DNA of 64,000 nt, from NCBI GenBank assembly GCA_030141605.1, contig JAQGDQ010000608.1, forward strand, positions 52,501-116,500. Direction: 5' to 3'. The stretch comes from Tubiluchus corallicola (lineage: Eukaryota; Priapulida; Priapulimorpha; Priapulimorphida; Tubiluchidae). Of the stretch, positions 59,001 to 64,000 are shown piece after piece (position 1 is the stretch's first letter; every line of letters starts with the position of its first letter). The notes below the pieces were generated by a model. The model searched no databases and was not told the DNA's origin. It saw only the letters and a list, made by a program, of their open reading frames with translations. Made by a program: the position numbers and the translations under genes.

Positions 59001-62000
59001 TGTTTTCTGAACAAATTTTCTGATCATAGATAGCTACGTGCAGTATATAAAATTCTGTGTATGATTCCTATGACAATAGCACATAATTTCAGCTGTTACT
59101 TCAGATTCGTCGGATGAAGACCACCTGCCCACATCGTGTGGCAGTGATTTCTGCACCTGGAGGAAACATTTTGTGGAAGCCATGCATCTGAGAGAGAAGA
59201 CAGATAACGAGAGGAAGGTATGAAAGTTAAAAGCTGCAATGAATATTGATTTTACTTCATAAATGTAAGTTGATGTATGAATCTGAGAGATTTCGCCTTG
59301 ACGACTTGGTGTCACGTACACGCTTACATATTATCTATAATACAACGTGCAAACTCGTTTATGTTTACAAACTAAACGTTATTTTTAGCCTTTAATGGTT
59401 TCATCTAAATCAGCAGTTCCTAACCTTTTACTACCCAAGTACCCTTTAGAAACTCAGCAACCTGCCACGTACCCTTAACATTTTTTAGCAATATGAGTTT
59501 CAAGAATGCGTTTTTACCACTATGATTTAACTATACAAATGTGATTTAATTATACAAGCAAAACAGATAGGCGAAACATCAAGTTCGAGAGCAAAATGCA
59601 AGAAAAAGACGGTCGGATGTCAGATCAGAAGAGGACAGAAGAGGAACTTGCAGTCGAACTGTGAAGTAGCCTCAATGGCCGCCTTGTTGGGGCGGGCTTT
59701 TCTGAAAATCACCAACCTCGCCTAGCGCTAACGCATATGCTGTGCCAAACGTCTATTTTACATATTAAATTAACCCCGTTGTAATGCCAGGTAGTGCACA
59801 GCGAATTACCCGAAAAATGCTATTTGTTGCAAAAACAACGACCTTTTAAAATGCAAACAATCGTGATGTTTAAGGATTTAAATCTTGTAATACTCTCTTT
59901 CCTCACACCATGAGGCCGTTACTCCCGTAAAATTCATACTCCGTACATGTAGTACGCTGTACTGCAAAAAAGAACATTCTGACATGTTACACGACCCAAC
60001 TTTCGCTAACCCTGGCTTAGCTGTAGCCTTAGCATTGTGTAAAGTGAGAAAATGCAAGGATTCCATTTATTTGTACTAAAACACCGCAGTTTAGTCAGTG
60101 GGTAACACGTATTTTGTTCTCGATTAATTGAATTACTGTTCAATCGCCGATTGTATCGATTTAAACATGGCTGTAATCTCGGTTAATTCGATTAATCTAT
60201 TAATCGCCCATCACTAGATATGAGTTTTGCAGAATTGAGTTACAAGCGTTTTTAGGTAACTTACTGCATTAAACTATTTCTAACTCATGCCCCGGGTTAT
60301 TTAATCGCTGATCTAAATTACATAAGTTCAATTTCGATTTTTAGGCCTTGGCCGAGAAGCTTAACAACCTAAAGAGGGCCATTTCGAAAAAAGAGAACAC
60401 GCTACAGTCCACTCGAATGATTCTCAAGTTTCGAGACAGCCGCATCGGTCAGTTGGAGAAAAAACTCAAGGACAGGGGAAACATGGACGCTGATAATCAT
60501 ATTGTAAGTAACAAATTTAAAGTAGTAGTGATGATTTCCGTTTTAGTTTTTTATCAAAAAAGATTTAAGCGAGGTCTTCATTTCTCTCTCAGTATTCATT
60601 AAAGCGATTAAAGAATATGTTATTTTGACCTACAGTTTAACATTGCATCCAACCGGTCACATAAAAGAATTATTACCACACAAACACAATTTCACGTTCG
60701 CGCCACTAGTTCTTTGCTGTTACATGCATTCGCCATTCGCTAGTTTGGCGAGCACTAGCATCTGCAGTTCGGAAACGCATTGGAAAAAAGCAGGTGCTGC
60801 ACCTTTCAGTTCAGTTGTGTTACTTTATGACGAACTTCACACTTTCGACAGCTCAGGTGAGCACAGTGGTGAATTTGAAATTTCACTTTTTATCTTAAAA
60901 CATGCCTAGTTTCAGTGCAACACACTGAATATCTTACAGTAGCACTGCACTTTAATTTTCGCTTTCACAAACACGTGCAACACGCCCGTGGAATATTTTT
61001 GCTCTTGAAAATTATGTTAGTTTGTGATGTAATGAATAGCTGGGCTCGCCCGCTATTACGTTTTTAATTTATAATTCAATTATTAGAAACACTTTTGCGG
61101 TATTACCGGCGTTAGATCGTATACTTTCTTTCTGATTTGAAAATGGGGTAGTATATGGAAAATCATACTGTCCTCCTTTGAAGCTGTTTTATGCCTGAAA
61201 TTAGAGCACAAATGATTTCAGATTTACTTAGATTTATCAATTTTTACCTTGCATTTCACTTTTAACCGAGTTTTCGATTCGATGACACTTGAGATGAGAG
61301 AAAACTTTAACGTACATAGTGTATTGTGTGCGCTTGCATTAACGATGTCGAAGTTGGTGCATCTAGCCAATTAAGCAGCAGCGCAAAGTTATCGGAAAAT
61401 CAATTTTTTTAAACGCAGCAGTAGTAGGCTGTTTTTTCAGTTTTGCATAGATTTTCACGAATCACGTGTTGGCGTGATATTTGCGTAATAATCGTTTGTG
61501 CGCTAACGAAAATGAAGAGCGTGTGAGATAGAATAGTAATATTCAAGTGGTTTAACAACACTATCACGAGTTTACAACCCGCATGTATGCGAAAATCAAT
61601 GGTACCCGCATTTCTGAAATATATGTAGTATATTAAAGGTCTATATAACCCCAACAAACGCTGAAGTCTTTTTAACGCATTACTATGATTTCACAAAGAA
61701 TTCATAGTTACTATTCAACAAAAGAGACTTATGAATTCAATAGCTTACCTTTTTCTGGCGAATTTCGAATGTGTGCATTGTCCGTAAAGATCATGCCATG
61801 TTTTGCGTTTTTGGCGCGAGTGAGCGAGAATGACGTACGAGGTACAGAAAGCATCTTTGGTTACCGACGTTTGTTTACTGATCTTTGCTGACTTCGTGAC
61901 TGTACTCATAACGTCTTTCGTCTTGCTCAACAAAAAATTGACCAGACGCTTTATTCTTTTGGTAATGCATCCGCTCTCCATCTGGGAGGTCGTGAGTTCG

Positions 62001-62651
62001 ATACAGCAGCCAGGTCATACCAGAGACTTGAAAAATGGTACCGCCTGTTGCCCTACCTGGTGCGTGGTATTTCTGGTAAAAGTGGGGTAATACTAGTCTC
62101 TGTTATGTAGTTGTAGGTTGTTATTTACAGTCAGTGATAATAGCTCTTTGAGCTAATGTTAATTGTTGATCCAAAAGCCGACTTTTAATAGAGATTATTA
62201 TTGTTATTCAAATTTAATACCGCTAACAACGAAGTGATAAAAAATTCAAAACAAACAAGTTTTACAGTAAGTTTATAATAAAATAAATTGAATTTTTGTA
62301 ATGAGAGTAGGATTTTAAGTTGTAAAAGCTTATAGTGAGAGTTCGGGTTGATTTTAAGTAACTAATATGCATTTATGGTTAAGCCTCCTCAGCTAAGATA
62401 TTTTATGAGGAATTGTTTTAATCTTTAATTCTTTTGACAGACGGCTTTGAAAGAGGAAGTGAAATTGCTAACATCTCAACTGGAGCAACATCCAATGTTG
62501 ACAAAATATGCCATAGAAAACAACGAACTGAAACGCGAGATTGAAGAAATACAGAAGAGCACATCTTACCAACAGTCTGTTCTCTACGATTCAGCAAAAA
62601 CCGAACAGCTTCTGAAACTTCTGAGGGACTTACTGGCATCAGATGAGAACG
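44033..62651 (+). CDS. KIF15: Kinesin-12 (KIF15-like) motor protein, 13 exons, both ends incomplete
   Basis: Exons: 44033-44084, 44734-44911, 46510-46586, 47020-47158, 49400-49579, 52263-52364, 52491-52598, 52960-53085, 55725-55783, 56673-56860, 59093-59217, 60345-60503, 62441-62651. Phases are consistent throughout, giving 568 codons. The motor domain is complete: P-loop GQTGSGKT, switch I NRESSRSH, switch II DLAGSE, and neck region [22 protein letters not shown]15-type peptides ([52 protein letters not shown]) separate it from other kinesins. Kinesin-12 is a plus-end motor that supports bipolar spindles alongside Eg5 and acts in neurites. The stalk starts in exon 11-13 and continues beyond the window; human KIF15 is about 1388 residues. 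Confidence 0.95.
44734..44911 (+). CDS. KIF15: KIF15 exon 2 (motor beta-1)
   Basis: Encodes [17 protein letters not shown] at the kinesin beta-1 strand and [14 protein letters not shown], as in KIF15 TFTFDHVADVDTTQ. Acceptor tgtcacag, donor gtttga. Confidence 0.95.
44954..45273 (+). mobile_element. MITE with AGGTCAAAGGTTAAG termini, copy 2
   Basis: Same order as 14774-15118: GCAGTTACTGCAGGTCATAT, ATGCAATTTACTTAATTATG, TAGCTAGCTGTTAAAACGGT, CTCAACCTTTGACC. KIF15 intron 2. Confidence 0.75.
45458..45830 (+). repeat. Dispersed repeat family F, copy 2
   Basis: Contains ATGCATTTTTGCCATTTGCT, CTGTACTTCAATTTTCGCTT and AAATGGGGTAGGATGTGAAA in the family order. KIF15 intron 2. Confidence 0.75.
45871..46520 (+). 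repeat. 30-bp array built from the KIF15 exon 3 acceptor, about 21 junction copies
   Basis: Twenty complete units in 45901-46500 plus the terminal one that is the real junction. Each unit is TAATTCTAGGAAGCCGTGTT plus AACGTAGTTG. TAATTCTAG is the intron end and GAAGCCGTGTT the exon start. A few units have lost the AG (tctacg at 45907, 46147, 46237). Read in the exon frame, each upstream unit meets an in-frame TAG at codon 6. Confidence 0.96.
46510..46586 (+). CDS. KIF15: KIF15 exon 3 (its acceptor is the last unit of a 30-bp array)
   Basis: Encodes [20 protein letters not shown] then GTIFAY, matching KIF15 [26 protein letters not shown]. Acceptor taattctag, donor gtgagt, phase 0 to phase 2. 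The acceptor and first 11 exonic bases are the terminal unit of the array at 45871-46520. Confidence 0.95.
46763..46878. mobile_element. 116-bp mini-MITE between (TA)n tracts
   Basis: Perfect 19-bp inverted ends TCAAGGACTACTATACAAC (46763-46781) and its reverse complement (46860-46878), embedded in alternating TATATA on both sides. KIF15 intron 3. The (TA)n could be the target or part of the element. Confidence 0.75.
47020..47158 (+). CDS. KIF15: KIF15 exon 4 (P-loop)
   Basis: Encodes [20 protein letters not shown], the ATP-binding Walker A loop, then [17 protein letters not shown]. Acceptor tgtttctag, donor gtaaac. Confidence 0.97.
47320..47965. other. Possible degenerate hAT-like MITE
   Basis: ACGAAATTTTCGGTTTCGGC near 47340 and TTCAGCACCATCCCTGATT near 47935 resemble the two ends of hAT-type MITEs. 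Weak; otherwise KIF15 intron 4 without a gene. Confidence 0.3.
47966..48216 (-). mobile_element. tRNA-derived SINE, copy 2
   Basis: Reverse orientation: (ATT)n tail at 47966-48001, body, then the A-box head CTAGTGGTAATGCGTCTGCT on the minus strand ending at GACCAG. KIF15 intron 4. Confidence 0.88.
48262..48356. repeat. 22-bp tandem repeat, about 4-5 copies
   Basis: Unit ACCTCTAGTAGGTGCTAAAAT with small variations. Confidence 0.9.
48880..49300 (+). repeat. Dispersed repeat family F, copy 3
   Basis: Contains ATGCATTTCGCCATTCGCTA, CTGTACTTCAATTTTCTCCT and CTAGTTGGGCTCGTC. KIF15 intron 4; ends about 100 bases before exon 5. Confidence 0.75.
49400..49579 (+). CDS. KIF15: KIF15 exon 5
   Basis: Sixty codons with [20 protein letters not shown] and IKKGVFVDG, diagnostic of kinesin-12. 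Acceptor gatccatag, donor CAA|gtaagt. The frame stays open for 100 codons past the donor through a 21-bp transposon-end array. Confidence 0.96.
49597..50562 (+). mobile_element. DNA transposon remnant (Tigger/pogo-like ends) inserted 17 bp after the KIF15 exon 5 donor
   Basis: Left end CAGTAAGTCCTCGCTTAACG, right end TTAAGCGAGGACTTACTG followed by TA: inverted ends of about 18 bp. The subterminal left motif CGCTTAACGACGCTAAGTCCT (given here as CGCTTAACGACGCTAAGTCC) has expanded into about 12 tandem 21-bp units (49604-49858). No transposase. Confidence 0.75.
50988..51446. mobile_element. MITE with CCGTATTTTCCCGTGTAT ends
   Basis: Inverted ends of at least 26 bp starting CCGTATTTTCCCGTGTAT at 50990 and ending ATACACGGGAAAATACGG at 51444. 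Flanks TTTA / TAAATTTA suggest a short target duplication. KIF15 intron 5, no ORF. Confidence 0.85.
51905..52136 (+). repeat. Dispersed repeat, second copy of 6590-6841
   Basis: Same blocks and same right end (GCAAAATTTTTTGCGGGG, TTTGCTAGT). Ends about 125 bases upstream of KIF15 exon 6. Confidence 0.8.
52263..52364 (+). CDS. KIF15: KIF15 exon 6 (switch I)
   Basis: Thirty-four codons [20 protein letters not shown] then [14 protein letters not shown]; contains the NxxSSRSH switch I. Acceptor tgtttgaag is an AAG rather than the preferred CAG/TAG, but codon phase and conservation place it here. Donor gtaata. Confidence 0.95.
52491..52598 (+). CDS. KIF15: KIF15 exon 7 (switch II)
   Basis: Thirty-six codons with [25 protein letters not shown] is kinesin switch II. 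Acceptor tttcctag, donor gtaagt. Confidence 0.97.
52690..52862. repeat. (AATAT)n microsatellite
   Basis: About 33 pentanucleotide units, KIF15 intron 7. Confidence 0.97.
52960..53085 (+). CDS. KIF15: KIF15 exon 8
   Basis: Forty-two codons: [20 protein letters not shown] then [16 protein letters not shown], the microtubule-binding helix alpha-4/alpha-5 region. Acceptor ttttccag, donor gtaagt. Confidence 0.97.
53100..54116. other. KIF15 intron 8, no element recognised
   Basis: AT-rich intron DNA; nothing beyond short simple repeats (AAATAAACAAATAAAC near 53660). Confidence 0.6.
54117..54525 (+). mobile_element. hAT-type MITE, copy D (internally deleted)
   Basis: Starts CTGGGGTGTGCAAATTGCGG and ends ATTTGCACACCCCTG, flanks TCTTACTT / TCTTACGT (7 of 8). 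It lacks part of the right interior (GTGGCCCGGCTAGTCAG directly joined). KIF15 intron 8. Confidence 0.9.
54526..54964 (+). repeat. Dispersed repeat family F, copy 4, left part
   Basis: Family F sequence interrupted at about 54965 by a LINE fragment and resumed at 55552-55605 (AAATGGGGTAGAATGTGAAA). The hAT copy D lies against its left end. Confidence 0.7.
54965..55548 (-). mobile_element. 3' end of a non-LTR retrotransposon (RT C-terminal tail)
   Basis: The minus-strand frame 55413-55096 encodes [44 protein letters not shown] and [10 protein letters not shown]. This is the typical tail after the reverse transcriptase of RTE/Jockey-like LINEs. The minus strand begins GGTCAGGAAGGGCATCCGCC near 55470, also typical of such 3' regions. 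It is 5'-truncated and disrupted, and is inserted in the family F copy. Confidence 0.75.
55725..55783 (+). CDS. KIF15: KIF15 exon 9 (donor duplicated)
   Basis: Encodes [19 protein letters not shown] and ends in phase 2 (AG|gtatgt), completing Arg with exon 10. The donor and following 80 bases are repeated 83 bases downstream. Confidence 0.95.
55781..55960 (+). repeat. 83-bp tandem duplication starting at the KIF15 exon 9 donor
   Basis: CAGGTATGTCGAATATATAC at 55781 is repeated at 55864. The copies are identical for about 70 bases, after which copy 2 carries 15 extra bases. The second CAG|gtatgt is a duplicate 5' splice site that would add 83 bases and shift the frame. Confidence 0.95.
56194..56540 (-). 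mobile_element. MITE with AGGTCAAAGGTTAAG termini, copy 3
   Basis: Inverted relative to copies 1 and 2: AAAGGTCAAAGGTTAAGTGT at the left, TACTTAACCTTTGACC at the right. KIF15 intron 9. Confidence 0.75.
56673..56860 (+). CDS. KIF15: KIF15 exon 10 (end of motor, neck)
   Basis: Encodes [40 protein letters not shown] and a short coiled segment. Acceptor ggcgcag, donor gtgctt, phase 1. Confidence 0.96.
57260..58985. repeat. Composite array: 30-bp units interleaved with (CAACACAAAAAAA)n blocks
   Basis: Units of ATCATTAGCACTAAATAGTA plus ATACGACCAT run from 57260 to 58172 and resume at 58347-58505 and 58735-58985. Between them are two blocks of irregular ACACCAACAACACAAAAAAA repeats (58173-58346 and 58506-58734), and a third tiny block at 58784-58803. 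Unit variants (ACAATC versus ACGACC) are regionally clustered. KIF15 intron 10. Confidence 0.95.
59093..59217 (+). CDS. KIF15: KIF15 exon 11
   Basis: Encodes [13 protein letters not shown] and [20 protein letters not shown], corresponding to the KIF15 region where YMEYFQEAMLFFKKSEQEK stands. Acceptor taatttcag, donor gtatga. Confidence 0.88.
59411..59620 (+). mobile_element. Possible hAT MITE remnant
   Basis: TCAGCAGTTCCTAACCTTTT and AAGTACCCTTT resemble the common animal hAT end CAGTGGTTCTCAACCTT...GTACCC. The other end was not found. Confidence 0.4.
60120..60217. mobile_element. Possible MITE end
   Basis: GATTAATCTATTAATCGCCC then ATCACTAG is a common right end of hAT-like MITEs (inverted CTAGTGATGGGCGATTAAT). 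Left end not resolved. Confidence 0.35.
60345..60503 (+). CDS. KIF15: KIF15 exon 12 (coiled coil)
   Basis: Fifty-three codons, [20 protein letters not shown] then [20 protein letters not shown], with heptads; equivalent to KIF15 IQSNKMIVKFREDQIIRLEK. Acceptor tttttag, donor gtaagt. Confidence 0.93.
60645..61190 (+). repeat. Dispersed repeat family F, copy 5
   Basis: Most complete copy: GAATTATTACCACACAAACA, ATGCATTCGCCATTCGCTAG, CACTGCACTTTAATTTTCGC, and AAATGGGGTAGTATATGGAA then AATCATACTG. KIF15 intron 12. Confidence 0.78.
61940..62208 (+). mobile_element. tRNA-derived SINE, copy 3
   Basis: Head GACCAGACGCTTTATTCTTT with B box GTGAGTTCGATACAGC (diverged), body GGTATTTCTGGTAAAAGTGG, end AAAAGCCGACTTTTAATAGA and a very short (ATT) tail. 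KIF15 intron 12. Confidence 0.85.
62441..62651 (+). CDS. KIF15: KIF15 exon 13 (coiled coil; donor begins a 23-bp array)
   Basis: Seventy codons with [20 protein letters not shown] and [14 protein letters not shown], equivalent to KIF15 EIQTLREQIEHHPRVAKYAMENHSLREENRRLR. Acceptor tttgacag; donor AACG|gtgagt is the first unit of the array at 62646-63249. Confidence 0.94.
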
Positions 62652-63249
62652 GTGAGTCGTTGTCCAGCTGAACGGTGAGTTGTTGTCCAGCTGAACGGTG
62701 AGTCGTTGTTGTCCAGCTGAACAGTGAGTTGTTGTCCAGCTGAACGGTGAGTTGTTGTCCAGCTGAACGATGAGTTGTTGTCCAGCTGAACTGTGAGTTG
62801 TTGTCCAGCTGAACAGTGAGTTGTTGTCCAGCTGAACGGTGAGTTGTTGTCCAGCTGAACTGTGAGTTGTTGTCCAGCTGAACGGTGAGTTGTTGTCCAG
62901 CTGAATGGTGAGTTGTTGTCCAGCTGAACTGTGAGTTGTTGTCCACCTGAACGGTGAGTTGTTGTCCAGCTGAACGGTGAGTTATTGTCCAGCTGAACTG
63001 TGAGTTGTTGTCCAGCTGAATGGTGAGTTGTTGTCCAGCTGAACGGTGAGTTACTGTCCAGCTGAACTGTGAGTTGTTGTCCAGCTGAACTGTGAGTTGT
63101 TGTCCAGCTGAACTGTGAGTTGTTGTCCAGCTGAACGGTGAGTTGTTGTCCAGCTGAACGGTGAGTTGTTGTCCAGCTGAACGGTGAGTTGTTGTCCAGC
63201 TGAACTGTGAGTTGTTGTCTCGCTGAACGGTGAGTTGTTGTCCAGCTGT
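62646..63249 (+). repeat. 23-bp array built from the KIF15 exon 13 donor, about 26 copies
   Basis: Unit GAACGGTGAGTTGTTGTCCA plus GCT, directly continuous with the exon: the last five exonic bases GAACG are part of the unit. Most copies keep GTGAGT. Skipping the first donor reads into an in-frame TGA at about codon 7 after it. Confidence 0.95.
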
Positions 63250-63704
63250 TTCAGTTTGCCCGTAAACATTTGGCACAGGGCAAACAGAACTTTGCAGACC
63301 AGTAAAACATCTAATGCCACGAGTTTGCCCAAGTTAACATTTCGACTTCATAAATCAGTTTTAAAAGCCTTGTTTGAAAACGTTTGTGAATTCAGACCCA
63401 ATCGAATTAAATTCACATCGTTTTATTGTCGTGATGTATTATTATTTTCGTACGTTAGTTTTTTTCTGGACTTACCCATTACAGGTAATCTTCGACTTAC
63501 CACCTGTGTGACTCATGACTATTCGTCTTTACGACCTTAATTAAGTAATTAATTAATTATACAAAACCAAATATAACTCATATTTATTTCTATTTCTTTA
63601 AACAAGTAAACTTTAAATCACTATATGTGTCGATAAATTCATCGTAGGTGTCACCATACATAGTGGCTGTACACACATAACATCTTGCGTGTGTGCACGT
63701 CAGA
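63250..63704. other. KIF15 intron 13 after the array
   Basis: AT-rich; no exon recognised. The next KIF15 exon is beyond the window. Confidence 0.5.
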
Positions 63705-64000
63705 TGTTGTTGTTGTTGGCATCCTTCTGTCTCGGAAGACAATGGAGTGTGCACCAAGAGAGTCAGTTATTGATCACATTGATGGAGCTCCAGCGTCGAC
63801 TGTGGTTGAGCAGTCCGATCCTTGAACCACTGGAGTGGCCTCTCCAGGGCGCACGCCTGGGCAAGGTGTATGGAGATCCTGATTTGCCCAGACAACAGGA
63901 ACCCCTTCTCTTCCTCCCTGGTGTAGTCTATAGGAAAACAGAGCGATACGTTTGGCACCAGGTTGGCTGCAGGAGCTGCCGGAGTCAGTGAGCATGCTGC
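63705..64000 (+). repeat. Dispersed repeat, reverse copy of 15712-15996
   Basis: Matches the reverse complement of 15712-15996 (GACAATGGAGTGTGCACCAA, GGGCAAGGTGTATGGAGATC). Continues past the window edge. Confidence 0.8.

Noticed and set aside
57245-59027. Long minus-strand ORFs rich in LLFSAND and FFCV repeats
   Set aside because: Translation of the composite intron array only.
62584-63276. A 230-codon minus ORF with QLTVQLDNNSQFSW repeats
   Set aside because: Antisense of the donor array, in an intron of KIF15.

Overview
The window is nuclear DNA of an invertebrate animal. It is AT-rich and intron-rich, with GT-AG introns of hundreds to thousands of bases, two conserved animal genes, many MITEs, tRNA-derived SINEs, an unusual density of minisatellites and a nearly intact BEL/Pao LTR retrotransposon. 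I cannot name the species from the sequence.

Left part (1-22484, minus strand): an ELMO/CED-12 gene, the engulfment and cell-motility adaptor that partners DOCK-type Rac activators. Fifteen coding exons were placed by hand from the start codon at 22473 down to the window edge. They give about 510 residues: the N-terminal Ras-binding-like part, the armadillo-like part and most of the ELMO domain. The PH domain and tail lie beyond position 1. The introns carry a 33-copy 25-bp array, a 12-copy 83-bp array, two piggyBac-type MITEs, a hAT-type MITE, a SINE, a 21-copy 30-bp array and other repeats.

Middle (22485-44032): intergenic and 5' flanking DNA between the two divergent genes. It holds two inverted hAT MITEs, a candidate short gene with an RFX X-box-like promoter (31.6-32.0 kb), a weak minus-strand exon candidate (28.8-29.15 kb), microsatellites and the BEL/Pao element at 35836-42306 (minus strand). 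That element has two 503-bp LTRs differing at 3 positions, a 5-bp target duplication ATAAC, a Gag with a SAP motif, and a 1481-codon Pol with protease, reverse transcriptase, RNase H and integrase. The Gag middle segment is shifted out of frame at both ends.

Right part (44033-64000, plus strand): the 5' half of a kinesin-12/KIF15 gene. Thirteen exons cover the complete motor domain and the start of the coiled-coil stalk; the first coding exon with the ATG was not found and the 3' end is beyond the window.

The most striking signal is that several tandem repeats span exon-intron junctions. A 30-bp unit amplified about 21 times carries the 3' splice site of KIF15 exon 3. A 23-bp unit amplified about 26 times carries the 5' splice site of KIF15 exon 13. 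Single tandem duplications of 83 and 89 bp carry the 5' splice sites of KIF15 exon 9 and ELMO exon 5. In the cases I could read, the decoy sites lead to a stop codon or a frameshift, so only one copy of each is productive. I know of no name for such junction minisatellites, and four in 64 kb across two unrelated genes deserves a genome-wide check.
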